Below, one piece after another: positions 25,453 to 33,004 of a DNA stretch of 39,187 bases. The notes beneath the pieces were generated by a model. It ran no database searches, was not told the DNA's origin, and saw only the letters and a program-made list of their open reading frames with translations. The stretch's first letter is position 1. Every line of letters begins with the position of its first letter. A program made the translations under genes and the position numbers. The stretch is from the NCBI GenBank assembly GCA_029784825.1, contig JAFMAU010000017.1, positions 1 to 39,187 on the forward strand, written 5' to 3'. The DNA comes from Nitrososphaerota archaeon. Its GTDB lineage: Archaea > Thermoproteota > Nitrososphaeria > Nitrososphaerales > UBA183.

Positions 25453-26841
25453 GTGAACTCCAAGATCGCGGGGCTCGTCGTCTTGGTGTTGCTTATTCTT
25501 GCGGCCGTAGGGTATACCTCTCTCTGGCCGACCGAGCAGGGGACGACCCATGCCTCTACAGCTCCAGGGGCGACAACCAATGTCGAGGCCGCTCCAGGCG
25601 TGAACTGGATTACCTATCATGCCGACAACTCCAGATCGGGCGCCGCGCCTTCTGTCAACTTCGCGTCGGCAGTCGCCGGCTGGGCGTCTCATTCTCTCGA
25701 CGGTCAGGTCTACGCAGAGCCTCTCGTCCTAGGCGACTCGGCTCTGGTAGCTACTGAGAACAACTCGGTCTACTCCTTCAACATCACCACCGGTGCCGTG
25801 TTCTGGCACGACAACCTCGGTCCACCAGTGCGAGAATCGGAACTCCAGTGCGGTGACATCGACCCCTCGGGCATCACCAGCACACCAGTAATCGATCCGG
25901 TCACTCGCCTGATGTACGTAGTGGCCTTCCTCAACCCTCCCCACCACGTGCTGTTCGCGATAGGGGTCGACGATGGCCGGGTGCGCTTTCAGGAGCAGGC
26001 TGACCCGGCCGGGATGGACGTCACCGCTCAGCAGCAGCGTTCAGCCCTCTCCCTGGCCAACGGATACGTCTACATTCCCTACGGGGGACTCTACGGCGAC
26101 TGCGGCGACTACCACGGCTGGGTTGTAGGGATCCGCTCTGATGGCACAGGCGGAGCGGTCTCGTATGAGGTGCCAACCACAAGAGAGGGAGGGATATGGG
26201 CTCCATCGGGCGCCGCCATCGATTCTTCGGGCAACCTCTACGTGGCCACCGGCAACGGCGGCTCCACTTCGACCTTCGACCATGGCGACAGCGTGATTAA
26301 GCTCTCGCCCGACCTGCAAGAGCTTTCCTTCTTCGCCCCATCGGACTGGGCGCGGCTGAACGGGGGCGACGCAGACCTGGGAACGACAGGGCCAATCTTC
26401 GTCGGTGCCAACACACTCTTCCAGATCGGCAAGGACGGGATGGGTTATCTCATCAACGCCAGCAAGCTCGGCGGGGTCGGGGGACAGCTCTTCTCCGCCC
26501 AAGTCTGCGACGGCGCCTATGGCGCGCTCGCCTACTCGCAGCAGTTGGTCTTCGTCCCATGCACAAACGGGCTGTTCGTTGTGAGTATCCAAGGCTCGTC
26601 CCTCCATGTTGTGTGGAAGAGCACTGGTTTCTTTGCCGGGCCGCCAACAGTCGTCGGGACGGTTGTGTGGACCGTGGGCAGAGATGGAATGCTACGCGCC
26701 TTCGCTCTCAACGGCAGCAGGCTCTTCGCATTCGACATCGGAAACGCGGATCATTTCGCCACTCCCTCGACCGATGGCAGCATTGTCTTTGTTGCCGCAG
26801 GGAATCGGTTACTCACGTTCGACCTGACGCCGGGCGGATAG
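25453..26841 (+). CDS. Extracellular PQQ-type beta-propeller protein
   Basis: The 462-residue protein has an N-terminal signal anchor (about 4-24), then a repeated propeller: WITYHADNSRSGAAPS, then GQVYAEPLVLGDSALVATENNSVYSFNITTGAVFW, STPVIDP and LYVATGNGGS. These strands and the A/G-x-W-x-T turns are typical of PQQ-like/quinoprotein and BamB-type repeats. I see no clear PQQ-binding disulfide, so a catalytic role is uncertain; it may be a structural or binding propeller. The GTG at 25453 is set by its TATA box. Along with the DUF4382 protein and the phosphoesterase it belongs to the surface set of the window. Confidence 0.87.
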   Translation: MNSKIAGLVVLVLLILAAVGYTSLWPTEQGTTHASTAPGATTNVEAAPGVNWITYHADNSRSGAAPSVNFASAVAGWASHSLDGQVYAEPLVLGDSALVATENNSVYSFNITTGAVFWHDNLGPPVRESELQCGDIDPSGITSTPVIDPVTRLMYVVAFLNPPHHVLFAIGVDDGRVRFQEQADPAGMDVTAQQQRSALSLANGYVYIPYGGLYGDCGDYHGWVVGIRSDGTGGAVSYEVPTTREGGIWAPSGAAIDSSGNLYVATGNGGSTSTFDHGDSVIKLSPDLQELSFFAPSDWARLNGGDADLGTTGPIFVGANTLFQIGKDGMGYLINASKLGGVGGQLFSAQVCDGAYGALAYSQQLVFVPCTNGLFVVSIQGSSLHVVWKSTGFFAGPPTVVGTVVWTVGRDGMLRAFALNGSRLFAFDIGNADHFATPSTDGSIVFVAAGNRLLTFDLTPGG

Positions 26842-26976
26842 GCGGTCACGGACGACGGGCTAACGACACTCTTTTCTGGCGTGCACTCCAAGGTCGACTG
26901 GTTGAAGAAGCCGTCTGCCAGCTCTAACGCTAGTACCAAGGCAAGCGCCTCCCATCACATATCCAGATTCCAAGTC

Positions 26977-27411
26977 ATGGCAACGTTGCAGGCCGCTCGC
27001 GCCTTCGTGCTGGGGCTCCCCCTCGAGTCAGCATACTCCTGGGGCTTGAACAGAGCCATATTCATAGCAGCGGCGAAGCGCGGCTTCAAGGGAGGAGGGG
27101 GGACAGGGACGGGGTCCTCCAAGCAGGCGCCCGTCTACCATCTCGGCGACGACATGGCCTTCAAGAAGGAAGTGGGCGGGGTGACGCTGTTCACCATCGG
27201 AGGCCAGGTTCAGACCGAGGAGGCATTCGAGAAGCAGGTGAAATCTAGGTTCGGGAGCACGTTCCCCGCGGCCTGGAAGGAAGCGCTGACCTGTGTGAGG
27301 GCCTTCGACAGGGAGACCCTCCTCTCTGGCGACGACTTCTTCAGGCTTGTCTACAGGCCACGAAGGGACGAACTCGCCGAAGCTTGGACCGAAGCGAGCG
27401 AGAAGGCCTGA
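26977..27411 (+). CDS. Hypothetical protein
   Basis: A 144-residue soluble protein of unrecognised family. The N-terminal helix (LQAARAFVLGLPLESAYSWG) is followed by a basic Gly-rich loop (RGFKGGGGTGTGSS), then VYHLGDDMAFKKEVGGVTLFTIGG and a C-terminal half rich in Glu and Arg. The frame is open back to 26881 but the first 32 residues are low-complexity and lie over the spacer. The ATG at 26977 is the likely start. A TATA-like ACATATC at 26957-26963 is 17 nt before that ATG and 26 nt before a TTG at 26986, so the TTG is a second candidate. Confidence 0.65.
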   Translation: MATLQAARAFVLGLPLESAYSWGLNRAIFIAAAKRGFKGGGGTGTGSSKQAPVYHLGDDMAFKKEVGGVTLFTIGGQVQTEEAFEKQVKSRFGSTFPAAWKEALTCVRAFDRETLLSGDDFFRLVYRPRRDELAEAWTEASEKA

Positions 27412-27431
27412 GCCATCTTTCCTGACACTGG

Positions 27432-28322
27432 CTACCTGCGCACGAACTCCTTGGCGAAATCTCGGATTGTCAGGAGTTGCCCCTCCACACTGGACCTGCC
27501 GTCGTGGTTGGGGGCAAGGACGGCACAGGAGACTCCCATCCGCTCCAGTCCGTCGAGCGTTGTTCTGGTCTTCTCGAAGTCTCCTGACAGGATGAGCCTC
27601 TTCTCCCCCTGAGGGCTGACGTAGGTCGAAGCGCCCGAGCCGGTGTCCACGGCAATCCTCACGCAAATGTCCTTCTTCTCTCCTCCCGGGATGGCCCGGA
27701 AGCGTTTCACCGAGGCTCCAAATGCTCCCGGCTCGAAGACGTTGGGGTGCCATGCGTCTCCCAGTCTTGCCGCTCTCCGCATCGCGAACTCGCTGTTTCC
27801 CGCCACCCAGATTGGCAGCCGCTGCTGCACCGGCCTCGGTTCGAGGACGGCGTCCTTGATATCAACGCCTGTTCTCTTCCCTTTGAAGTCTGGTTTACCA
27901 TTCCACATACTCCTCAACAACCTTATCGACTCGTCGACCACTCTTCCCCTCTGATGGAAATCTGCCCCAACATTGCGGAATTCTCTCTCGGCCCAGCCCG
28001 TCCCGACGGCGACCGCTAGCCGCCCGCCGCTCAGATAGTCCACGGTTGCCAGTTGCTTCGCTACAGTCACGGGATCCCTCATCGCTATTATCAGCGCAGA
28101 GATTCCCAACTTCACCTTGGTCGTCGAAGCGGCCACAAACGAAAGCGAAGTGACGCTCTCCGTTATTCGCTCGTAGGGCGTGCCGCTCCTCGAGCCGATT
28201 AGGATGTGGTCCGAGCACCACACAGAGTCGTACCCCAACGTCTCGGCCTCACCTGCGAATTTGCGAAGCCCCTCAGAAGTCACATCATTCCCGTAGTTTG
28301 GCAGACAGACTCCGAATCTCAC
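27432..28322 (-). CDS. LLM-class F420-dependent oxidoreductase
   Basis: The 296-residue protein starts MRFGVCLPNYG and has the LLM markers GYDSVWCSDHI, STTKVKLGISALI, DYLSGGRLAVAVGTGW and RLPIWVAGNSEFAMRRAARLGD. It is the third LLM protein of the window and is close in layout to that at 4930-5928. F420 use is likely from the family. The GTG start at 28322 is fixed by a TATA box (TTTAAA) 27 nt upstream. It converges with the hypothetical gene before it (20 nt) and is divergent from the small zinc-finger gene. Confidence 0.9.
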   Translation of the reverse strand: MRFGVCLPNYGNDVTSEGLRKFAGEAETLGYDSVWCSDHILIGSRSGTPYERITESVTSLSFVAASTTKVKLGISALIIAMRDPVTVAKQLATVDYLSGGRLAVAVGTGWAEREFRNVGADFHQRGRVVDESIRLLRSMWNGKPDFKGKRTGVDIKDAVLEPRPVQQRLPIWVAGNSEFAMRRAARLGDAWHPNVFEPGAFGASVKRFRAIPGGEKKDICVRIAVDTGSGASTYVSPQGEKRLILSGDFEKTRTTLDGLERMGVSCAVLAPNHDGRSSVEGQLLTIRDFAKEFVRR

Positions 28323-28346
28323 ATGAATCCTTTATCCGAACGGGTC

Positions 28347-28352
28347 TTTAAA
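28347..28352 (-). promoter_or_regulatory. TATA box for the third LLM gene
   Basis: TTTAAA is centred about 27 nt before the GTG at 28322. Confidence 0.65.
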
Positions 28353-28387
28353 GCAAGCCAGGGTGTTCCCGGTCTTCACGAAAGCCG

Positions 28388-28393
28388 TATACA
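28388..28393 (+). promoter_or_regulatory. TATA box for the small zinc-finger gene
   Basis: TATACA is centred about 24-27 nt before the ATGs at 28414 and 28417. Confidence 0.5.
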
Positions 28394-28413
28394 TTCCCTC
28401 ATCCTACAACCAG

Positions 28414-28551
28414 ATGATGCCCATCTGCCCAAAGTGCAGGAAGCTCATCAGCGACAAGAAGTACGCGCGTCACCTCAGGCGGTGCGGCGCGACCCACAAG
28501 CGTTCCGCCAAGCCCCTCGACCACCCTGAGAACTTCTTCATGAAGGTCTGA
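28414..28551 (+). CDS. Small one-finger zinc protein (C2HC)
   Basis: The 45-residue protein has one zinc site: PICPKCRKL then KKYARHLRRCG, with Cys-x2-Cys-x11-His-x3-Cys spacing, and a basic tail ending FFMKV. Stand-alone single-finger proteins like this are common in archaea and are usually predicted to bind DNA, RNA or protein. Start: the frame is open to 28363, but the two adjacent ATGs at 28414/28417 lie the correct distance from the TATA box. Function unknown. Confidence 0.75.
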   Translation: MMPICPKCRKLISDKKYARHLRRCGATHKRSAKPLDHPENFFMKV

Positions 28552-28566
28552 ACCGGTTCGGGCGCT

Positions 28567-28576
28567 GATAATAAAA
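28567..28576 (+). promoter_or_regulatory. TATA box for the winged-helix gene
   Basis: ATAATAAAAA is centred about 30 nt before the TTG at 28602. Confidence 0.55.
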
Positions 28577-28601
28577 AGGACCGACGCTTCGGGCTCCCGA
28601 A

Positions 28602-29207
28602 TTGTTGCCCTCGGTCGACGGCGATGCCGGCTTCATCAGCGGAAGGGACATGGACATACTGAGGGTGATCGAGGAAGAGGAGCTCGAGAGCTTCTCCTTC
28701 GAAGGACTGAAACGCAGAATCGGGGCCCATCCTGAGACACTCTCGAGAGCTCTGGGGAGGCTGGAAGAGCAGCGGGTCGTCGAACGTGCGGAGGACGGCT
28801 ATAGGCTTACCCAGAGGGGGCGCGAGCGCGCCGGGGTCCATCCGGCCGAGCTGGCAGGAGAGAGGATGACCATACTAAGGACAATGCTGCCACCGACTCT
28901 GAGCCTCCAGTCACTCTTCCAAGGGCTGCGGGGAAGGTGGTTCGGCAACCTGAGGTGGCTGGGCTTCTCTCAGGCAAATGGCGAACTGGTGATGAAGTGG
29001 GTTACCGACGACGGCCGCGTCCAGCTTGATGCGAAGTTCGACCAGTCGGAGCTCACAATAGAGGGGAGACTCCTCCAGAAAAACAGTCTGGCGCAGGCGG
29101 TGACCTCCGCGCACAGCCTCCTTTCGCACATCTCCAGGTCCTACGCTGCGCCAGGGTACGGAAGGACCCTCCTCGCCGAGGTGCTCCCATCCTACTCGGT
29201 CAACTGA
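28602..29207 (+). CDS. Winged-helix DNA-binding protein with C-terminal sensor-like domain
   Basis: The 201-residue protein starts with a winged helix (about 18-75): DILRVIEEEEL, then FEGLKRRIGAHPETLSRALGRLEEQRVVERAEDGYRLTQRG. This is the MarR/ArsR-like layout, with the recognition helix at PETLSRALGRLEEQ. The C-terminal 110 residues (LQGLRGRWFGNLRWLGFSQ...) are of unknown type, with alternating strands and two helices, and could be a ligand-binding or dimer domain. It is probably a transcription regulator; targets are not readable. The TTG at 28602 is supported by an A-rich TATA box 30 nt upstream, and the gene stands alone. Confidence 0.75.
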   Translation: MLPSVDGDAGFISGRDMDILRVIEEEELESFSFEGLKRRIGAHPETLSRALGRLEEQRVVERAEDGYRLTQRGRERAGVHPAELAGERMTILRTMLPPTLSLQSLFQGLRGRWFGNLRWLGFSQANGELVMKWVTDDGRVQLDAKFDQSELTIEGRLLQKNSLAQAVTSAHSLLSHISRSYAAPGYGRTLLAEVLPSYSVN

Positions 29208-29270
29208 CGTGACCGGGTTCCGCGCCCACCCCATCAACAAGAATAGGTCTCTACCTACCTTCAGTCCGAC

Positions 29271-30182
29271 ATGCAAACCAATAGTTCCGAGTTTCTGCAG
29301 CGCCTTTCGGGCGCAATCGAGGACGTGGCCAGAGGCGCGTCCGAATCAGTGGTGACCGTGGAGATGGATGGGAGGTCGGGCACGGGAGTGGTCATCGACA
29401 ACGAGGGGCACGTCCTGACCGCCAACCACGTCGTCCACAGGATAGACGAGACAGACATCGTTACCGACGACGGGAAGCGGCTCTCAGCGAAGGTCGTGGG
29501 CAGGAACCAGTACGCAGACCTGGCGCTGCTCAAGGCTGAACTCGATGGTCTCAGGCCAATCGAGCTCGGCGAGTCGAGCCAGCTGAAGGTGGGTCAATTC
29601 GTCCTGGCACTCGCAAGGCCCCAGGCGGGACCGATGGGAGCCACATCGGGAATCATCACCGGCGTCAGCCGGCAACTGGGCGGTTGGTGGAGGTTCTCCG
29701 TGAGGGACGCCATAGTGACCGACGCCAGGCTCAACCCCGGCTACTCGGGAGGGCCTCTCATCGACGCAAGCGGCAGGATGGTGGGGATGAACGTCGCCTA
29801 CGTCATGAACAGGGGCATCGCAGTCTCCGCAGACACGATTCGCCGCTCACTCGAGAGAATGGCCAGGGGGGAGAACGTGAGGAGAGCCTACCTGGGAATC
29901 GTCTCCAGCCCAATCGAACTCCCGGATGAAGTCGCGTCGCGCCAGGACGTCGATCAGGAGACCGGTCTGATGGTCTTCTCCGTGGAGCAAGGAAGTGCAG
30001 CCAGGAGCGCCGGGATGGCGCTCGGCGACGTGCTGCTGAGGTTCGATGGCCAGAGGCTCGCCAATCTCCAAGACCTCGAGGGCGTCCTAGATGAAGAGGC
30101 GGTAGGAAAGAAGGCAAGGCTGGTCGTGCTGAGGGGAGAGCAGCTCAAGGAGCTGACCGTCGTTCCCGTTGCCTCCAGGTAA
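29271..30182 (+). CDS. HtrA/DegP-like serine protease with one PDZ domain, no signal peptide
   Basis: The 303-residue protein has a complete trypsin-fold catalytic triad: His53 (TANHVV), Asp83 (YADLALL) and Ser159 (NPGYSGGPL), where HtrA usually has GNSGGPL. A PDZ domain fills about residues 200-300 (AYLGIV... GLMVFSVEQGSAARSAGMALGDVLLRFDG). The N terminus starts hydrophilic (MQTNSSEFLQ) with no signal peptide or membrane helix, so the protease is predicted cytoplasmic. HtrA proteins are ATP-independent quality-control proteases. The ATG at 29271 has a weak TATA-like AATAGG about 27 nt upstream. Confidence 0.92.
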   Translation: MQTNSSEFLQRLSGAIEDVARGASESVVTVEMDGRSGTGVVIDNEGHVLTANHVVHRIDETDIVTDDGKRLSAKVVGRNQYADLALLKAELDGLRPIELGESSQLKVGQFVLALARPQAGPMGATSGIITGVSRQLGGWWRFSVRDAIVTDARLNPGYSGGPLIDASGRMVGMNVAYVMNRGIAVSADTIRRSLERMARGENVRRAYLGIVSSPIELPDEVASRQDVDQETGLMVFSVEQGSAARSAGMALGDVLLRFDGQRLANLQDLEGVLDEEAVGKKARLVVLRGEQLKELTVVPVASR

Positions 30183-30310
30183 GGTGGAGCGAGACGCCGG
30201 AACCAAACTTCCCCGAGCCCAACCCGCCCTCGCCGGCGCCGCTCCGGCCAATTAGGCCCGGGCCGTCGCGAAGGCGCCCGCTGGGCTGAACTTTCGTTGG
30301 ATCGCCCGAC

Positions 30311-30315
30311 ACTTT
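30311..30315 (+). terminator. T-run after the HtrA gene
   Basis: Five T residues about 130 nt after the HtrA stop, following a very GC-rich stretch with the palindrome GGCCCGGGCC at 30255-30264. It may end the HtrA transcript or a short RNA from this stretch. Confidence 0.3.
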
Positions 30316-30322
30316 TTGAATG

Positions 30323-30868
30323 TTAGGCTGTCTGTCCCGATTTCACGAGCCTGTCGTAGAGCTTTTCCATCCAGGCGTAGTAGTCCTCCGTTCTGAACCT
30401 GGACCTCATGCCCCTGATGAAGGGCTCCAGCTTCGACCAGGCCAGCCTAGTGGCGAACATGTCGTCGACAAGCTCGATCTTCACGTATCCCTTCTCCACC
30501 AGGAAACCAACGGACTCGAAGAGCGACGCCACTTGGTGGAACGCAAGCTGCTTCTCTTCCGGGAGCCTCTCAAACTCCTCGTAGGACGCGACATGCGTGT
30601 TCAACACAGTCAGCCACGACTTCTGGAATTCTAGGCTATTGGCGAAATCATAGGTCTGTGTGACCAGGTCAACCGTTGACAGCTCGTAATTCTGCTTGAG
30701 CTGGAGAGCAGCCGTGTTGGCCTGCTTGAACGAAGCTTCGACCAGCCTCCTGTTGTCCTTCATCTCGATGACTACGAAGACGGTTCCGAGTATGATGGCC
30801 ACCGAAGCGAGGAGCGTAGCGTCGGCAGACAGCGAATCGAAGCTGACCTGGAGCGCGATGTATGTCAC
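30323..30868 (-). CDS. DUF4760-like membrane protein
   Basis: The 181-residue protein has an N-terminal hydrophobic helix (about 18-36, LASVAIILGTVFVVIEM) directly followed by KDNRRLVEASFKQANTAALQLKQNYE, an amphipathic helix. This layout, and the C-terminal SRFRTEDYYAWMEKLYDR, match the DUF4760-like proteins that look like coiled-coil membrane sensors. No reaction is known. It begins with a GTG at 30868, and no clear TATA box lies upstream. It is divergent from sfsA, with 161 nt between the start codons. Confidence 0.7.
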   Translation of the reverse strand: MTYIALQVSFDSLSADATLLASVAIILGTVFVVIEMKDNRRLVEASFKQANTAALQLKQNYELSTVDLVTQTYDFANSLEFQKSWLTVLNTHVASYEEFERLPEEKQLAFHQVASLFESVGFLVEKGYVKIELVDDMFATRLAWSKLEPFIRGMRSRFRTEDYYAWMEKLYDRLVKSGQTA

Positions 30869-30995
30869 AGCCCGGGTCCAGCTCCTGCCTCTGCTCCGCC
30901 CACGCTTTCAACCCGGGCCTGTTCCTATTCAATTTGGCGGAAGGTCTGGACCGCTTGCGCGTCTCTGTCTGGGCTTCCAGCCCCTGCGACCAACG

Positions 30996-31001
30996 GATAA
31001 G
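30996..31001 (+). promoter_or_regulatory. TATA-like box for sfsA
   Basis: GATAAG is centred about 31 nt before the ATG at 31030. Confidence 0.4.
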
Positions 31002-31029
31002 AATCGGCCCCGCCACCATACAAGGCTCA

Positions 31030-31761
31030 ATGAAGTCTTCCGGCGCAGTCTATCCCTTCGCCCCGCCCCTCGAAGAGGGGAGAATCATCTCCAGGCCTAA
31101 CAGATTCATCATGCTGGTGAGAGCCAAAGGCAGGACCCTCAGGTGTCACTGTCCAACGACCGGGAGGCTCGGCGACCTGAATCTCCATGGGCTGCCTTGC
31201 CTGCTCTCCACTGCAAGGAGCGAAGGGAGGAAGACGGCCCACACCGTCGAGGCGATAGCTCTCTCGACTGGTTCCTCCCGCTGGGCGGGTATCAACCAGA
31301 CCGCGGCCAACCGCTACATCGAGTTCTTTCTGAAGGAGGGAGCCCTCTCGCGGATGACCAGCGGAGAGGTGAGAAGGGAGGTCAGGCTCGGAAGGTCACG
31401 GATTGACTTCGTGGTCGGGAGGGACTACGTCGAGGTGAAGACTCCACTGATAACGCTGCCGGCAGAGGAGAATGTCGCCCGAGTCAGGCAGAGCAGATTC
31501 GACTCCTTCGACAGGCTGATCAAGCACATGGGAGAGCTCCGAATGGCGCTCTCGTCAGGAAGGAGGGCTGTGATAGCTCTCTGCTTCCTCTACGATGCCA
31601 AGCCTTTCCAGCCGCCCGCGGCCAACAGGGCCAACCGACGAATCCTCTCGGCGGCGAGGCGGGCAGAGGAGGCTGGAGTGGAGCGGTGGCAGGTCAACCT
31701 GAGGGTCGAAAGAAGCGGCGTCTCTTTGATTCGCTACTTCAGAAGCAGACCTTACGAATAG
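31030..31761 (+). CDS. sfsA: SfsA family nuclease-like protein
   Basis: The 243-residue protein is a complete Sfs[20 protein letters not shown] (12-30), the [11 protein letters not shown] motif (40-50), INQTAANRY (88-95) and the PD-(D/E)xK-like core RSRIDFVV plus YVEVKTPLI (Asp125, Glu134, Lys136). SfsA was named for sugar fermentation stimulation in Escherichia coli; the fold predicts a DNA or RNA nuclease. The frame opens at 30862 but the first 56 residues lie outside the conserved fold and over the divergent promoter; ATG 31030 gives the normal N terminus. It is followed 148 nt later by pyruvoyl arginine decarboxylase, which could share the transcript or have its own promoter. Confidence 0.9.
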   Translation: MKSSGAVYPFAPPLEEGRIISRPNRFIMLVRAKGRTLRCHCPTTGRLGDLNLHGLPCLLSTARSEGRKTAHTVEAIALSTGSSRWAGINQTAANRYIEFFLKEGALSRMTSGEVRREVRLGRSRIDFVVGRDYVEVKTPLITLPAEENVARVRQSRFDSFDRLIKHMGELRMALSSGRRAVIALCFLYDAKPFQPPAANRANRRILSAARRAEEAGVERWQVNLRVERSGVSLIRYFRSRPYE

Positions 31762-31909
31762 GATGGGTCAGTGTTTCCCTGGGCTCGACGAGGAAAGAAG
31801 CGGGAGCCAATCGAAGCTATGGTCGAAAAGCAAGATTTCCGACGGGAAAATACCTGGTGCCCAAAACCTAATACACCGCTTGATTGTCGCCAAAGTCTGG
31901 CTACCTTTC

Positions 31910-32455
31910 ATGGGGCAGGTTCCACGCTTCTTCTTCTTGACCAAGGGCGTCGGCAGACACAAGGAGAACTTGGCCTCCTTCGAGGTCGCCCTGAAGGACG
32001 CAAACATCAGCGTCTTCAATCTCGTAACAGTCTCCAGCATCATTCCGCCCGGATGCAAGCAGATAACCAGGGATCAGGGGCTCGCGATGCTCAAGCCGGG
32101 GGAGATCGTCTTCCTAGTACTGGCCAGGAACTCGACCAACGAGCCGCACCGCCTGCTGGCCGCCTCGATAGGGCTGGCGATACCCAAGGACGAGACGGTC
32201 CATGGCTACCTGTCCGAGTGGCACGGCTACGGAGTGACTGACGAGGAGGCCGGAGAGTACAGCGAAGACCTGGCGGCCCAGATGCTCGCGTCAACGCTCG
32301 GCCTCGACTTCGACGTCAACACCTCCTGGGACGAACGCGAGCAGGTCTTCAAGTCCTCAGGGAAAATCATCAAGACGGCGAACATAACCCAGAGCGCTGT
32401 GGCCCAGAAGGGCCAATGGACGACGGTCGTCTCGGGCGCGATCTTCATTCCCTAG
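31910..32455 (+). CDS. pdaD: Pyruvoyl-dependent arginine decarboxylase (proenzyme)
   Basis: The 181-residue proenzyme shows the PvlArgDC fold: [21 protein letters not shown] at the start, the self-cleavage site [13 protein letters not shown] with Ser42-Ser43, and [22 protein letters not shown] with the probable catalytic Glu103. Cleavage at Ser42-Ser43 makes a pyruvoyl group on the new alpha chain; the enzyme converts arginine to agmatine, the first step of polyamine synthesis. The ATG at 31910 gives the conserved N terminus; the open frame to 31763 is a spacer of 148 nt without a clear second gene. Most archaea with this enzyme are euryarchaeal or Thermoplasmata-like; many others use an AdoMetDC-derived enzyme, so this gene is a useful lineage clue. 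Confidence 0.92.
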   Translation: MGQVPRFFFLTKGVGRHKENLASFEVALKDANISVFNLVTVSSIIPPGCKQITRDQGLAMLKPGEIVFLVLARNSTNEPHRLLAASIGLAIPKDETVHGYLSEWHGYGVTDEEAGEYSEDLAAQMLASTLGLDFDVNTSWDEREQVFKSSGKIIKTANITQSAVAQKGQWTTVVSGAIFIP

Positions 32456-32495
32456 CTCCTCCTCGCAGCGGTCCACGCGGGGCCCTGGGCGCTGA

Positions 32496-32831
32496 TTAGG
32501 ACGGCTGCTCTTCCGGCCGAGTGTACTGGACCAGCAGAGCCTGGCCGCGTTTCTTCAGCAGACTCTCAACCCGGTCGTCGATCACCGCGGTCTGCTTCTC
32601 CAGGAATTTCCTGTGGAGCTTCAGCAGCTCAATCTGGTCTTCCGCGCTCTTCTTGTCTACGGTGTTCAGCGCATCGGTCAGCGCACTCGCGGCCTTCCGC
32701 ATCGACTTGTCGAGGGTCTTCATCAGCACAGGTGTAGTCTTCGTAATGCCGGCCTGCACCGTGCTCTCGGCGTTCTTCAGCAGTTTCCTAATGGTCCTCA
32801 CGGAGCTCTTCTTCTCTTCTTGTTGTTCCAT
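32496..32831 (-). CDS. Helical hypothetical protein
   Basis: The 111-residue protein is almost wholly helical, highly charged and Lys-rich (KSSVRTIRKLLKNAE, then KSAEDQIELLKLHRKFLEKQ). Heptad-like spacing suggests a coiled coil. I recognise no family; a structural or nucleoid-binding role is possible only by inference. The ATG at 32831 has a TATA box about 29 nt upstream. It converges with the arginine decarboxylase gene (40 nt). Confidence 0.7.
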   Translation of the reverse strand: MEQQEEKKSSVRTIRKLLKNAESTVQAGITKTTPVLMKTLDKSMRKAASALTDALNTVDKKSAEDQIELLKLHRKFLEKQTAVIDDRVESLLKKRGQALLVQYTRPEEQPS

Positions 32832-32854
32832 TGCGTATGACCTCTGTCGGGTCG

Positions 32855-32865
32855 AATTGATAATT
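32855..32865 (-). promoter_or_regulatory. TATA box for the helical hypothetical gene
   Basis: AATTATCAATT on the reverse strand, centred about 29 nt before the ATG at 32831. Confidence 0.55.
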
Positions 32866-32974
32866 CAACGCCCTTGAAAATCGTGTAAGGTTTAGCCTGC
32901 TGCCCGGGATTTCCTCGTACTTTCGTCGGTTCCGCCCTCTCTGCTTCGCGGGGACCCGTCTTCAACACCGTAGG

Positions 32975-32980
32975 TTTAAC
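32975..32980 (+). promoter_or_regulatory. TATA box for the surface-protein gene at 33005
   Basis: TTTAAC is centred about 27 nt before the ATG at 33005. Confidence 0.55.
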
Positions 32981-33004
32981 CCGAGGCTGCAACATCTTCT
33001 CGGC

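Noticed and set aside
31762..31909. Upstream extension of the arginine decarboxylase frame
   Set aside because: The residues do not match the family N terminus; the segment looks like an intergenic spacer.
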